A stretch of DNA of 64,000 bases from Nocardioides caeni (lineage in GTDB: Bacteria > Actinomycetota > Actinomycetes > Propionibacteriales > Nocardioidaceae). Where the stretch lies: positions 333,497 through 397,496 of the forward strand of contig NZ_STGW01000001.1 in assembly GCF_004912195.1 (NCBI RefSeq). Reading direction: 5' to 3'. The position numbers were made by a program, and so were the translations under genes. This document shows, one piece after another, positions 39,639 through 49,800 of the stretch. The notes beneath the pieces were generated by a model, which made no database searches, was not told where the DNA came from, and saw only the letters and a program-made list of their open reading frames with translations. Numbering within the stretch: the stretch's first letter is position 1; every line of letters begins with the position of its first letter.

Positions 39639-41834
39639 ATGTACCGCTGGATCGGAGAAGTCGTCACCCGACGGGCACGTCTCGTGCTCGCCCTCGGGGT
39701 CCTGGCCGTCGTCATCGCCGGTGTGGTGGGTGTCGGGGCGTTCGGCAAGCTGCAGACGGACGGCTTCGACGACCCCGACTCCGACAGCAGTCGTGCCGCC
39801 GCCCTGCTCGACGAGCGGTTTCCCGGCGGCGCGGACTACGTGTTCGTGATCGCTGCCGGTGACGGTGACGTTGACTCGCCACTCAGCTCGAATGCGGGGG
39901 CCGAGCTCACCGCACAGTTGCGGGCCGACCCGATGCTCACCGACGTGGTCTCCTACTTCGACACCCGCGCCGGACCGATGCGCTCCACCGACGGCGCCCA
40001 TGCCCTGGTGACCGCCTCGATCGCCCCCGACCAGGACGCCGACCCGGCCGCCGTCCTCGAGCGGTACGACGGCACGACCGCCGCCGGCGACGCGCTCACC
40101 GTGCGGATCGGCGGGGGCGAGGTGGTCGGTGAGGAGATCGGCGGCCAGATCGGCCGCGACCTCGCCCTCGCCGAGAGCATCGCCATCCCGCTGATCCTCG
40201 TCCTGCTCGTCCTCGCCTTCGGCAACGTGGTCGGCGCGCTGATCACCCTCGCCGTGGGGCTGGCGGCGATCCTCGGCACCTTCGCCGAGCTGTCGATTCT
40301 GGGGTCCGCGACCGACGTGTCGATCTATGCGGTCAACCTCACGTCCGGTCTCGGGCTCGGCCTCGCGGTCGACTACGGACTGCTGATGGTCGCCCGGGTG
40401 CGCGAGGAGCGCGCCGCCGGCCGCGACCACGTCGGCGCGGTCCGCCGGGCCGTCGAGACCGCGGGCCGCACGATCGGCTTCAGCGCCGCGACGGTCGCGG
40501 TCGCGTTGGCCGCTCTGCTCGTCTTCCCGATGTACTTCCTGCGCTCCTTCGCCTATGCCGGCATCGGCGTCATGCTGATCACGGCCTTCAGCGCGATCGT
40601 GCTGCTCCCGGCCGGCCTCACCCTGCTGGGTGACCGCGTCGACGCCTGGCGGGTGCCGCGCATCCGCGGGATCCGGGGCGAGGAGGCGCCGACCTGGGCC
40701 CGCCTTGCCCGCTTCGTGACGCGTCGCCCGCTCCTCGCCGCCCTTCCCGTGGTCGCCGGGCTGGCCGTGATGACGGTGCCGCTCGCCGGCATCGAGTTCG
40801 GAACCCCCGACGACCGGGTGCTCCCCACCTCGGCCTCGAGCCGCCAGGCGGGCGACGTGCTCCGGGAGGACTTTGCGGGCGACGGCACCCACCCCATCCA
40901 GGTGGTCACGGGCTCGGCCGTGGCGGACGAGCCGCTGGCGTCGTACGCAGGGAGGCTGTCGGAGCTCGACGACGTCGTCCGGGTCGACACCCGCCTCGGC
41001 AGCTACGTCGATGGCGCGCTCGACTCGTCCGTCCCGGTGGCCGGCCGTCAGGGGCAGGACGCCGACCTGCTGTCGGTGGTCAGCGACCTCGACCCGCACT
41101 CCGCCGCCGCGCGGCAGCTCGTCGAGGACGTCCGCGACGAGACGGCCCCGGAGGGGAGCGCCACGCTGGTCGGCGGCGCCTCCGCGCAGCTGCACGACCA
41201 GATGTCCGGCATCGGTCAACGGCTTCCGCTGGTCGCGCTGTGGCTCGTCCTCACCACCGTGGTGATCCTGTTCCTCTTCACCGGCAGCATCGTCCAGCCG
41301 CTGCGGGCACTGGTGCTCAACGCCCTCGGGCTGGCAGCGACCCTCGGCGCGATGGTCTGGGTGTTCCAGGAGGGACACCTGGCCGGCGTCCTCGGGTTCA
41401 CCCCGCTGCCGATGGACAGCTCGATGATGGTGCTGCTCTTCTGCGTCGCCTTCGGCCTGTCGATGGACTACGAGGTCTTCGTCCTCGGGCGCATCAAGGA
41501 GATGAGGGACCGGGGGCTGCGCGGGGAGGAGGCCGTGGTGCACGGGCTGGCGCACACCGGCCGCATCGTCAGCACCGCTGCTGCCCTGATCGCGATCAGC
41601 TTCTTCGCCTTCTGCGTCAGCTCGGTGAGCTTCATCCAGTTCTTCGGCCTCGGCACCGGGCTCGCGATCCTGATCGACGCCACGCTGATCCGCGGCGTGT
41701 TGCTGCCGGCCGGCATCCGGCTGCTGGGCGAGGTCGCGTGGTGGGCGCCCCGACCGCTGCGCGCGTTGCACCGACGGGTCGGGCTGGCAGAGGCCGCTAG
41801 TCCTCCGGATCGTCCAGCCGTGCCAGCCAGGTAG
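39639..41834 (+). CDS. MMPL/RND-family membrane transporter
   Basis: 731 residues, about 12 membrane helices: one at the N-terminus (ARLVLALGVLAVVIAGVVGVGAF), a soluble loop (about 40-175), five helices with the LTSGLGLGLAVDYGLLMVARVREE motif, a second soluble loop, then five more helices with SSMMVLLFCVAFGLSMDYEVFVLGRIKEM. These paired Asp-Tyr motifs carry the proton relay of MMPL exporters, which move lipids or drugs. GGAGGGACC before the ATG. Regulated by the adjacent TetR. Its 3' end overlaps the convergent DUF6104 gene by 38 bases. Confidence 0.94.
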   Translation: MYRWIGEVVTRRARLVLALGVLAVVIAGVVGVGAFGKLQTDGFDDPDSDSSRAAALLDERFPGGADYVFVIAAGDGDVDSPLSSNAGAELTAQLRADPMLTDVVSYFDTRAGPMRSTDGAHALVTASIAPDQDADPAAVLERYDGTTAAGDALTVRIGGGEVVGEEIGGQIGRDLALAESIAIPLILVLLVLAFGNVVGALITLAVGLAAILGTFAELSILGSATDVSIYAVNLTSGLGLGLAVDYGLLMVARVREERAAGRDHVGAVRRAVETAGRTIGFSAATVAVALAALLVFPMYFLRSFAYAGIGVMLITAFSAIVLLPAGLTLLGDRVDAWRVPRIRGIRGEEAPTWARLARFVTRRPLLAALPVVAGLAVMTVPLAGIEFGTPDDRVLPTSASSRQAGDVLREDFAGDGTHPIQVVTGSAVADEPLASYAGRLSELDDVVRVDTRLGSYVDGALDSSVPVAGRQGQDADLLSVVSDLDPHSAAARQLVEDVRDETAPEGSATLVGGASAQLHDQMSGIGQRLPLVALWLVLTTVVILFLFTGSIVQPLRALVLNALGLAATLGAMVWVFQEGHLAGVLGFTPLPMDSSMMVLLFCVAFGLSMDYEVFVLGRIKEMRDRGLRGEEAVVHGLAHTGRIVSTAAALIAISFFAFCVSSVSFIQFFGLGTGLAILIDATLIRGVLLPAGIRLLGEVAWWAPRPLRALHRRVGLAEAASPPDRPAVPAR

Positions 41835-41973
41835 CGAGCCGCTCGACGGCCACCTCGAACTCGGGGTGGCCGTCGACGAACTCGCTGAGCCGGTCGGCGA
41901 GCCACGCCAGGGTGACCTCCTCCTCGCCCCGGCGACGCTCGAGCTCCTCGATGCCGCGGTCAGTGAAGTACAC
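41797..41973 (-). CDS. DUF6104 family small protein
   Basis: 58 residues from GTG, starting MYFTDRGIEELERRRGEEEV, with WLADRLSEFVDGHPEFEVAVERLATWLARLD at the end. This matches the short actinobacterial DUF6104 family; no function is known. It lies 12 bases downstream of kgd on the same strand, a probable cotranscript, and overlaps the end of the convergent MMPL gene. Confidence 0.85.
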   Translation of the reverse strand: MYFTDRGIEELERRRGEEEVTLAWLADRLSEFVDGHPEFEVAVERLATWLARLDDPED

Positions 41974-41985
41974 GAGCGCCCGCGA

Positions 41986-44900
41986 TCAGGAGAACGCCTT
42001 CTCGATGAGGACCTTGGCCTCCTCGAGGTGGCGCTTCGCCGTGCCGACGGCGGTGGTCGACGAGGCGGCCCGCGTCACGGGCTCGATCTCGCGGCCGAGC
42101 TGAGGCACCACGTTGAGGTGGTACGACGGCCACGGGCCCTGGTTGTAGGGCTCGTCCTGGACCCAGCGGACCTTCGCGTTCGGGTACTTCGAGAGCTCGG
42201 CCTGCAGCTCCTCGACCGGCCACGGATAGAGCTGTTCGACGCGGACGATCGCCACGTCGTCGCGGTTGCTCTTGGTGCGCTCGACGACGAGGTCCCAGGT
42301 GAGCCGGCCGGACACGAGCAGCACCGTCGACACCTTCGCGGGGTCCACCGTGTCGTCGCCGACGATGGGCCGGAAGGTGCCCGAGGTGAAGTCGGCCGGC
42401 TGCGAGGCCGCCTCCTTGCGCTTGAGCATCGACTTCGGGGTGAACACGATGAGCGGCAGGTGCTCCTCACCGAGCGAGTGGCGCCGCAGCAGGTGGAAGT
42501 ACGACGCCGGGGTGGACGGCTGTGCGACGACCATCGCGTCGTCGGCGCACAGGGTCAGGAACCGCTCGATGCGCGCGGACGAGTGGTCGGCGCCCTGGCC
42601 CTCGTAGCCGTGGGGGAGCAGCAGCACGACGCCGGAGTCCTGGCCCCACTTGGTCTTGCCGGCGGAGATGTATTCGTCGATGACGGACTGGGCGCCGTTG
42701 ACGAAGTCGCCGAACTGGGCCTCCCACAGCACGAGGGCGTCCGGACGGGCCACCGAGTAGCCGTACTCGAAGCCGAGCGCGGCGTACTCCGAGAGCAGGC
42801 TGTCGTAGACGAAGAACTTCGCCTGGTCCTCGGTGAGGTTGGCCAGCGGCGTCCACTCGTCGGCGTTGACGCGGTCGATCAGGGTCGCGAAGCGCTGCAC
42901 GAACGTGCCGCGGCGCGAGTCCTGGCCCGCGAGGCGCACCGGACGGCCGTCCATCAGCAGGGCGCCGAAGGCGAGGATCTCGCCGGTGCCCCAGTCGATC
43001 GGACCGTCGGTGATCGCGGCAGCGCGTCGCTGCAGCTGCGGCATCACCTTCGGGTGCACCGTGAAGCCGTCGGGCGGCGTCACGTAGGCGTCGGAGATCC
43101 GCTTGAGGACCTCGACCGAGATCGCGGTCTGGGTGTCGCCGACCGTCTTGTCCGGGTAGTCCGGCACGGTCGTCCACTCCGACGGCGCCGCCGTGGCCTC
43201 ACGCACCTCGGTGAAGACCCGCTCCAGCTGCTGCTGGTAGTCGCGCAGGACCTGCTCGGCCTCCTCGATCGTGATGTCGCCACGGCCGATGAGCGACTCG
43301 GTGTAGAGCTTGCGCACCGAGCGCTTCTGCTCGATGAGGTCGTACATCAGCGGCTGCGTGTACGACGGGTCGTCGCCCTCGTTGTGACCGCGACGGCGGT
43401 AGCAGACGAGGTCGATGACGACGTCGCTCTTGAAGGTCTGGCGGTACTCGAAGGCCAGCCGCGCGACGCGGATGCAGGCCTCCGGGTCGTCGCCGTTGAC
43501 GTGGAAGATCGGCGCCTGGACCATCCGCGCGACATCGGTGCAGTAGAGCGTCGAGCGCGACGAGCCGGGGGAGGTGGTGAACCCGACCTGGTTGTTGATG
43601 ACGACGTGGATCGTGCCGCCGGTGCGGTAGCCGCGCAGCTGCGAGAGGTTCAGCGTCTCGGCGACCACGCCCTGGCCGGCGAAGGCAGCGTCACCGTGCA
43701 GGAGCATCGGCAGCACCGGGAACTCCTCGCCGCGGTTGAGCACGTCCTGCTTGGCGCGGGCGATGCCCTCGAGCACCGGGTCGACCGTCTCCAGGTGGGA
43801 CGGGTTCGCGGCGACCGAGACCGCGATGGTCTCGCCCGTCCCCGCGACGAACTCGCCCTCGGCGCCGAGGTGATACTTCACGTCGCCGGAGCCCTGCACG
43901 GTGCGCGGGTCGATGTTGCCCTCGAACTCGCGGAAGATCTGGTTGTAGGACTTGCCGACGATGTTGGCGAGCACGTTGAGCCGGCCACGGTGGGCCATGC
44001 CGATCGCGACCTCGTCGAGACCCGCCTGGGCGGCGGCCTCCGCGATCTCGTCGACGACCGGGATGGTGGTCTCGCCGCCCTCGAGGCTGAACCGCTTCTG
44101 GCCGACGAACTTGGTCTGCAGGAAGGTCTCGAACGCCTCGGCCTGGTTGAGCTTCAGCAGGATCCGCAGCTGCTCCTCGCGGGGCGGCTTGGAGTGCGGC
44201 TGCTCGACGCGCTCCTGGATCCAGCGGCGCTGCTCCGGATCCATGATGTGCATGTACTCGATGCCGGTGGTGCGGCAGTAGGAGTCGCGCAGGATGCCGA
44301 GGATGTGGCGCAGCTTCATGAAGCGCCGGTCGCCGCCGCCGAAGGAGCCGGTCGGGAACTCGCGGTCGAGGTCCCACAGGGTCAGGCCGTGGGACTCGAT
44401 GCGCAGGTCGGGGTGGCTGCGCTGGCGGTACTCGAGCGGGTCGGTGTCGGCCATCAGGTGACCGCGCACCCGGTAGGCGTGGATCAGCTCGAGGATCCGG
44501 GCCTGCTTGTCGATCTCGTCGTCGTGGGACGTCGCGATGTCGGCGTTCCAGCGGATCGGCTCGTAGGGGATCCGCAGCGCGCGGAAGATCTCGTCGTAGA
44601 AGCCGTCCTGGCCGAGGAGGTACTTGTGGACCTGGCCGAGGAACTCACCCGACTGCGCGCCCTGGATGACGCGGTGGTCGTAGGTCGAGGTCATCGTCAT
44701 GATCCGGGAGATCGCATTGCGGGAGATGGTCTCCTCAGACGCTCCCTGGAACTCCGGCGGGTAGTCCATCGACCCGACGCCGATGATCGCGGCCTGACCC
44801 TGCATGAGCCGCGGCACGGAGTTGTTGGTGCCGAGTCCGCCGACGTTGGTCAGGCTGACGGTCGTCCCGGAGTAGTCCTCCATCGTCAGCTTGTTGTCCT

Positions 44901-45711
44901 TGGCCTTGCGCACGATCTCCTCGTACGCCGTCCAGAACTGCGCGAAGTCCATCGACTCGCAGGCCTTGATGGACGGGGCCACGAGCTGGCGGCTGCCGTC
45001 CTTCTTGACCTGGTCGATGGCGAGGCCGAGGTTGATGTGGGCCGGCGTGACCATGGTCGGCTTGCCATCGATCTCGTCGTAGGTGTTGTTCATCGCCGGC
45101 AGCGTCTTGATCGCCTTGATGATCGCGTAGCCGATGAGGTGGGTGAATGACACCTTGCCGCCGCGGGCGCGCTTGAGGTGGCTGTTGATGACGATCCGGT
45201 TGTCCCAGAGCAGCTTGACCGGGATGTTGCGGACCGAGGTCGCGGTCGGCACGGACAGCGAGATGTCCATGTTCTTGGCGGTGGCCGCCGGGATGCCACG
45301 CAGCACGGTGAGGGTCGGCTCGTCGTTGGCGGCGACCGGCTCGGGGCGCGGAGCGTCCTTGGGGGTGGGCTTGGCGTCGTCCTTCGGCGGCGTCGGCGTC
45401 GTCGTCGAGGCGGGGCTCACCTGCGGCGCAGGCGTGGCCTTGGGAGCGGGCGTGCTCCTTGCCGCGGCGGGGGCAGCCGGAGCGGACGCGGGGGCAGCCG
45501 GAGCGGCGGCCGCGGGAGCTGCCGGAGCGGCGGCCGACGAGGAGGTCGCTCCGTTGGACGTCGACGTGCCCTTGAAGTAGGCAGCCCAGGCCGGATCGAC
45601 GCTGGACGGGTCCGCCTCGAACCGCTCCTTCATCTCCTCGACGAGCCATTCATTGGCTCCGAACCCGTCGGGGACGGGGGATCCGGTGGACTGGTCTGAC
45701 GACTGCGTCAC
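41986..45711 (-). CDS. kgd: multifunctional 2-oxoglutarate decarboxylase/dehydrogenase E1-E2 (KGD)
   Basis: 1241 residues. N-terminal [30 protein letters not shown], an Ala/Pro linker (about 40-130), an E2-like acyltransferase domain ([43 protein letters not shown] to [16 protein letters not shown]) and the ThDP E1 domain with [23 protein letters not shown] and [17 protein letters not shown]. No lipoyl domain, as in mycobacterial Kgd, so it depends on a separate lipoylated E2. It links the TCA cycle to succinyl-CoA or succinic semialdehyde. GTG start with GAGG upstream; an earlier in-frame ATG is not supported. Confidence 0.96.
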   Translation of the reverse strand: MTQSSDQSTGSPVPDGFGANEWLVEEMKERFEADPSSVDPAWAAYFKGTSTSNGATSSSAAAPAAPAAAAPAAPASAPAAPAAARSTPAPKATPAPQVSPASTTTPTPPKDDAKPTPKDAPRPEPVAANDEPTLTVLRGIPAATAKNMDISLSVPTATSVRNIPVKLLWDNRIVINSHLKRARGGKVSFTHLIGYAIIKAIKTLPAMNNTYDEIDGKPTMVTPAHINLGLAIDQVKKDGSRQLVAPSIKACESMDFAQFWTAYEEIVRKAKDNKLTMEDYSGTTVSLTNVGGLGTNNSVPRLMQGQAAIIGVGSMDYPPEFQGASEETISRNAISRIMTMTSTYDHRVIQGAQSGEFLGQVHKYLLGQDGFYDEIFRALRIPYEPIRWNADIATSHDDEIDKQARILELIHAYRVRGHLMADTDPLEYRQRSHPDLRIESHGLTLWDLDREFPTGSFGGGDRRFMKLRHILGILRDSYCRTTGIEYMHIMDPEQRRWIQERVEQPHSKPPREEQLRILLKLNQAEAFETFLQTKFVGQKRFSLEGGETTIPVVDEIAEAAAQAGLDEVAIGMAHRGRLNVLANIVGKSYNQIFREFEGNIDPRTVQGSGDVKYHLGAEGEFVAGTGETIAVSVAANPSHLETVDPVLEGIARAKQDVLNRGEEFPVLPMLLHGDAAFAGQGVVAETLNLSQLRGYRTGGTIHVVINNQVGFTTSPGSSRSTLYCTDVARMVQAPIFHVNGDDPEACIRVARLAFEYRQTFKSDVVIDLVCYRRRGHNEGDDPSYTQPLMYDLIEQKRSVRKLYTESLIGRGDITIEEAEQVLRDYQQQLERVFTEVREATAAPSEWTTVPDYPDKTVGDTQTAISVEVLKRISDAYVTPPDGFTVHPKVMPQLQRRAAAITDGPIDWGTGEILAFGALLMDGRPVRLAGQDSRRGTFVQRFATLIDRVNADEWTPLANLTEDQAKFFVYDSLLSEYAALGFEYGYSVARPDALVLWEAQFGDFVNGAQSVIDEYISAGKTKWGQDSGVVLLLPHGYEGQGADHSSARIERFLTLCADDAMVVAQPSTPASYFHLLRRHSLGEEHLPLIVFTPKSMLKRKEAASQPADFTSGTFRPIVGDDTVDPAKVSTVLLVSGRLTWDLVVERTKSNRDDVAIVRVEQLYPWPVEELQAELSKYPNAKVRWVQDEPYNQGPWPSYHLNVVPQLGREIEPVTRAASSTTAVGTAKRHLEEAKVLIEKAFS

Positions 45712-45868
45712 GACGTGCTTCGCCTCTTCCGATGAGCTGGACCCGCCCGCCGCCGATAGCGCGCGGTGTCGGTTGACAAGGCTAGTCCCATGCCGAAGCA
45801 AATGCCGCCCCTCGGACATCCTTTGGGGCAGGGTGTTGCGCAATCGACATGCCGGAGGGGATCGGACC

Positions 45869-46465
45869 GTGAACCAGCACCACCGAGCGCGACGTCAGGG
45901 CTCCGCCAGGAGAGCCGCCACAGCCCTCGTGACGGCGCTCGTCCTGGCTGTCGGACTCGCCGGCTGTTCCGGCGGTGACGGAGGCGATGACGACGCCGGG
46001 CCGGGCGGCAGCGACGCGAGTGCCCAGGACGCCCAGGTCCCCACCAGTGCGCGGATCGGGGTCGTGACCGGCCGGCTCGGCGCCGCTCGCAAGAAGGCCG
46101 TCCTCACCAAGGTGACCGAGGTCGTGGAGGGCTGGTGGGACGCTGCCTACAGCGCCGAGAGCTCGAGCGACGACGTCGACGCGGCGTTCGGCGACTTCAC
46201 CCAGGACGCCCGCCGTCTCGCGCGTCGCCAGCTCGGCGTGATGGGCAACGCCGACGGCGAGGACGTGGGGGAGATCACGCAGAAGGTCGTCAAGGTCGAC
46301 GTCCTCGCGCCTGACGGAGTGGTCTCCGGGGCCACGGCGCGGTTCCGACTCCTCCTCGACGAGGGCGACAGCGCTGAGCGGATCACCGGCCGGCTGGCCC
46401 TGACGCCGAGCAAGCAGGGGTGGAAGGTCTTCGCCTTCGACGTACGACGGGGAGTGGGTGGCTGA
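45869..46465 (+). CDS. lipoprotein of unknown function
   Basis: 198 residues. Signal with Arg-rich start and lipobox LAGC, then GGDGGDDD linker: a lipid-anchored protein. The rest ([34 protein letters not shown] and the [25 protein letters not shown] strands) resembles small membrane-linked modules but no family is recognised. GGAGGGG before the GTG. Coupled to the following LCP gene by an 8-base overlap, suggesting a cell-envelope role. Confidence 0.78.
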   Translation: MNQHHRARRQGSARRAATALVTALVLAVGLAGCSGGDGGDDDAGPGGSDASAQDAQVPTSARIGVVTGRLGAARKKAVLTKVTEVVEGWWDAAYSAESSSDDVDAAFGDFTQDARRLARRQLGVMGNADGEDVGEITQKVVKVDVLAPDGVVSGATARFRLLLDEGDSAERITGRLALTPSKQGWKVFAFDVRRGVGG

Positions 46466-47375
46466 CATGGACGGCACGAAGCGGATCGTGAGGACCGCGC
46501 TGCTGGGCCTGCTGCTGGGACTGCTCGTCCTCGTGGTGCCCGACAGCACGCCGGCCCGGGGCGAGTTCACCCTCGTCAAGATCGACCGTGCGTCAGGCGG
46601 CGACGTCGACCCGGACGTCGTGTGGATCCTCGCGGTCGGCACCGACGCCCGACCGGGCGACGACCCGTTGCGGACCCGGGCCGACGCGCTGCAGATGGTC
46701 GGGATCGACACCCGCACCGGCGCCGCGACGGCGATCGGCATCCCGCGCGACAGCTACGTCCCGATCCCCGGTCACGGCTCCGACCGCGTCAATGCGGCGA
46801 TGTACTACGGCGGCCCGCAGCTGCTGGGGGAGACGGTCGGCAACCTGCTCGGCGTCCACCCCGACTACGTGATGGTCGCCGGCTTCGGCGGCCTGGCCCG
46901 CCTCATCAGCGGGATCGGCGGCATCACCGTCGACAATCCGCGTGCCTTCGCCGACTCCGACCTGCACCCGCAGGGCTGGCGGGCCGGACGGATCCGCATC
47001 AACGGGATGAAGGCCGTCGAGTTCGCCCGGGTCCGCAAGGCGCTGCCGCGCGGTGACTTCGACCGCTCGGCCAACCAGCAACTGGTCCTGCGGGGCATCC
47101 AGCAGAAGGTGGCGGCGAAGGCCGCGACGCCGGGCTTCCTCGAGTCCGGCGTGCTCAGCCTGCTGCGCAACCTCAAGACCAAAGACGTCGCGCCGACCGA
47201 GCTGTTCCGTCTGGCCCAGGCCGTCGCCGACGTCGATCCCCGCAAGATCACCAGCTGCGTGCTCCAGGGCAGCGGCGCCACGGTGGGAGGCGCCAGCGTG
47301 GTCCTGCCCAACACCGGCGACGCCCGCCGCTACGGCAACGACGCCCGCCACGACGCCACGATCTCGCGCTGCTGA
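46458..47375 (+). CDS. LCP family (LytR-CpsA-Psr) cell-wall ligase
   Basis: 305 residues (ATG at 46467 is an alternative). One N-terminal membrane anchor (LLGLLLGLLVLVVP), then the LCP domain: ILAVGTDARPG, RADALQMVGIDTRTGAATAIGIPRDSYVPIPGHG, DRVNAAMYYGGPQ and GMKAVEFARVRKALPRGDFDRSANQQ with the conserved Arg and Asp residues. These enzymes attach polymers such as arabinogalactan or teichoic acids to peptidoglycan from lipid-linked precursors. Overlaps the lipoprotein gene. Confidence 0.93.
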   Translation: MADMDGTKRIVRTALLGLLLGLLVLVVPDSTPARGEFTLVKIDRASGGDVDPDVVWILAVGTDARPGDDPLRTRADALQMVGIDTRTGAATAIGIPRDSYVPIPGHGSDRVNAAMYYGGPQLLGETVGNLLGVHPDYVMVAGFGGLARLISGIGGITVDNPRAFADSDLHPQGWRAGRIRINGMKAVEFARVRKALPRGDFDRSANQQLVLRGIQQKVAAKAATPGFLESGVLSLLRNLKTKDVAPTELFRLAQAVADVDPRKITSCVLQGSGATVGGASVVLPNTGDARRYGNDARHDATISRC

Positions 47376-47385
47376 CGGCGGCTGG

Positions 47386-47835
47386 TCAGCCGCGGGCCTC
47401 CCGTGCGCCGAGCCCGGCGAGCTCGTCGGCCCGCTCGTTGCCCGGGTCGCCGGCGTGACCCTTGACCCAGTGCCACTCGACGTCGTGCTCCGTGGCCGCG
47501 GCGTCGAGGCGCTGCCAGAGGTCGACGTTCTTGACGGGCTGCTTGGCGGCGGTGCGCCAGCCGTTGGCCTTCCACTTCACGACCCACGACAGGATCCCGT
47601 TGCGGACATAGCTGCTGTCGGTGTGCAGGTCGACGGCCGAGCGTCGGGTGAGCGACTCGAGGGCCTGGATCGCCGCCATCAGCTCCATGCGGTTGTTGGT
47701 CGTGTCCGGCTCGCCGCCGTGGAGCTCCTTGACGTGGTCGCCGTAGCGGAGCACGGCACCCCAGCCGCCCGGGCCGGGGTTGCCCAGGCAGGCACCGTCG
47801 GTGTGGATGGTCACCCGTCCCTCGGACGTGCTCAC
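47386..47835 (-). CDS. rnhA: ribonuclease HI
   Basis: 149 residues. All four catalytic acidic positions are present: [40 protein letters not shown] and [14 protein letters not shown]. It cuts RNA in RNA-DNA hybrids during replication and R-loop removal. GTG start overlaps the purT stop by four bases, so the two are coupled; there is no obvious pathway link. Confidence 0.96.
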   Translation of the reverse strand: MSTSEGRVTIHTDGACLGNPGPGGWGAVLRYGDHVKELHGGEPDTTNNRMELMAAIQALESLTRRSAVDLHTDSSYVRNGILSWVVKWKANGWRTAAKQPVKNVDLWQRLDAAATEHDVEWHWVKGHAGDPGNERADELAGLGAREARG

Positions 47836-49043
47836 TGCTCGACCACGTGCAGCTCCGCGGCCGCGCCGCGGGCTGCGGAGCGGGCTGCGTCGACGTCGGC
47901 GCCCAACGCCAGCGCGACGGCCATCCGCCGACGTCCGGAGACGGCGGGCTTGCCGAAGAGACGTACGGCGGTGTCCGGGCCGGCCAACGCCGCGGCCACC
48001 CCTCCGATCCGGGGCGCCTCGATGTCGCCCTCGAAGAGGACCGCGCAGGATGCCGCGGCTCCTCGGGCGCGGATGGCCGGGATCGGGAGGCCGAGCACGG
48101 CGCGCACGTGCAGGGCGAACTCGGACAGGTCCTGGGAGACCAGCGTGACCAGGCCGGTGTCGTGCGGCCGGGGGGAGAGCTCGGAGAAGATGACCTCGTC
48201 GCCGCGGATGAAGAGCTCGACGCCGAACAGGCCGCGGCCGCGCTCCCCGCACAGGTCGGCCACGACCGCGGCCGCCATCTCCTGGGCGCGGGCGAGGACC
48301 ACATCGGTGAGCGGCTGCGGCTGCCAGGACTCGCGGTAGTCGCCGTCGACCTGGGTGTGCCCGATCGGCGCGCAGAACGAGATGACGTCGGGCCCGCCAC
48401 CGACGGCGGCATGTTTGACGGTCAGCAGGGTGATCTCGAAGTCGAAGTCGACGAAGCCCTCGACGATCACCCGGCCTGCGCCGGCGCGGCCCCCAGCCTG
48501 GGCGTACTCCCACGACGTCCGCACGTCCGCAGCGGTCCGGACGACCGACTGTCCCTTGCCGGAGGAGGACATCACCGGCTTGACGACGCAGGGCGTCCCG
48601 ACCGCGGCGACCGCCGCCTCGAAGTCCTCGAAGGTGTCGGCGAAGCGATAGGGGGAGGTGGCCAGGCCGAGTTCCTCGGCGGCGAGGCGCCGGATCCCCT
48701 CACGGTCCATCGTCAGCCAGGCCGCGCGCGCCGTCGGGATGACGGTGAGGCCCTCTGCCTCCAGCTCGACCAGGGTCGGCGTGTGGATCGCCTCGATCTC
48801 CGGGACGACCAGGTGGGGCTGCTCCTGCTCGATCACGCCGCGCACTGCCGCCGGGTCGAGCATGTCGATCACGTGACTGCGGTGGGCGACCTGCATCGCC
48901 GGCGCGTCGGCGTAGCGGTCGACCGCGATCGTCTCGACCCCGAGACGCTGGAGCTCGATCGCGACCTCCTTGCCGAGCTCGCCCGAGCCGAGCAGGAGGA
49001 CGCGAGTGGCGCCGGGGGAGAGCGGAGTCCCGATGATCGTCAC
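47832..49043 (-). CDS. purT: formate-dependent GAR transformylase
   Basis: 403 residues, ATP-grasp enzyme of purine synthesis that formylates glycinamide ribonucleotide with formate. [48 protein letters not shown] at the start; [20 protein letters not shown]-grasp loop; [22 protein letters not shown] region and [31 protein letters not shown] metal-binding Glu pair. GTG start with TACAGT 7 bases upstream. Confidence 0.95.
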   Translation of the reverse strand: MTIIGTPLSPGATRVLLLGSGELGKEVAIELQRLGVETIAVDRYADAPAMQVAHRSHVIDMLDPAAVRGVIEQEQPHLVVPEIEAIHTPTLVELEAEGLTVIPTARAAWLTMDREGIRRLAAEELGLATSPYRFADTFEDFEAAVAAVGTPCVVKPVMSSSGKGQSVVRTAADVRTSWEYAQAGGRAGAGRVIVEGFVDFDFEITLLTVKHAAVGGGPDVISFCAPIGHTQVDGDYRESWQPQPLTDVVLARAQEMAAAVVADLCGERGRGLFGVELFIRGDEVIFSELSPRPHDTGLVTLVSQDLSEFALHVRAVLGLPIPAIRARGAAASCAVLFEGDIEAPRIGGVAAALAGPDTAVRLFGKPAVSGRRRMAVALALGADVDAARSAARGAAAELHVVEQ

Positions 49044-49050
49044 GGGCGAA

Positions 49051-49056
49051 ACTGTA
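49051..49056 (-). promoter_or_regulatory. -10 box of purT-rnhA operon
   Basis: TACAGT on the minus strand, 7 bases before the purT start; leaderless geometry. Confidence 0.45.
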
Positions 49057-49086
49057 GGAGACCGGCCGGCGCCCCCGGTGGCCGCG

Positions 49087-49800
49087 TCAGCGTGCCCTCA
49101 ACTGCAGCCACGGGGCGGGGTCGACGGCGGAGTCGACGCTGCCGCCGGCCGAGCGGACCTCGAAGTGGAGGTGGCAGCCGTCCGGAGCACCGGAGTCGGA
49201 GGCGGACGCGATGGGCTCGCCGGCCGTCAGCCGGTCTCCGGGGCGGACCAGCACGTCCGAGGCGTGGCCGATGAGGACGTCGTGCGTGCCGGTGCCGTCG
49301 ACGACCCGGATCCGGAATGGCGCCTCGCCGTAGGCAGGCCCCGGGGAGCCGGGTTCGCTCGGATCGAGGACGACTCCCGGGAGTCCGGCGTACAAACGGG
49401 TGCCGCAGGTCATGGCCACGTCGATGCCGTGGTGGAACCCCTGGCTGTCGGGACAGCGCAGGTCGGGGGAGTACCAAGGTGCGGGGTTGCACCCGAAGCC
49501 GATCATGATCCGGTGTGCTCCTTGGAACCACGGGGAGCGGTGCCAGCGGGCGTCGTCGCTGAAGAACTGCCAGCGGGGATCCGGCCGCACCTCGCTCGGA
49601 GGAGCAGCAGGCGTCGGCTGGTCGGAGATGTCGTCCTCGGACACGGTCGGCGTGGAGCGCGGGACCGTGGAGCTGGTGGTGCGTGCGTCGGGAGAGCCCG
49701 GCGGTCGGGCATCGACGGGCCCGTCCGGTGACGACGGGGCGCACGCGGTCAGCAGCAGTACGCCGGCCGCGGCCAGCGCCGGGAGACGCCGGTCAGGCAC
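49087..49800 (-). CDS. M23-family metallopeptidase lipoprotein
   Basis: 237 residues from a GTG that overlaps the end of the preceding gene. Lipobox LLTAC near residue 18 predicts a lipid anchor; a Ser/Thr/Pro-rich spacer follows. The LytM/M23 domain has [11 protein letters not shown] with the zinc His and Asp, [12 protein letters not shown], and the final HLHFEVR zinc site; Cys residues (GCNP, LRCP, TCG, DGCHL) may form disulfides. Acts on peptidoglycan or serves as an adaptor; the intact HxH suggests an active peptidase. Confidence 0.88.
   Translation of the reverse strand: MPDRRLPALAAAGVLLLTACAPSSPDGPVDARPPGSPDARTTSSTVPRSTPTVSEDDISDQPTPAAPPSEVRPDPRWQFFSDDARWHRSPWFQGAHRIMIGFGCNPAPWYSPDLRCPDSQGFHHGIDVAMTCGTRLYAGLPGVVLDPSEPGSPGPAYGEAPFRIRVVDGTGTHDVLIGHASDVLVRPGDRLTAGEPIASASDSGAPDGCHLHFEVRSAGGSVDSAVDPAPWLQLRAR

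Noticed and set aside
41866..45150. A 1094-codon open frame on the plus strand opposite kgd
   Set aside because: It is the antisense shadow of kgd in GC-rich DNA; the translation has no domain, ribosome site or sensible composition, while kgd is complete.
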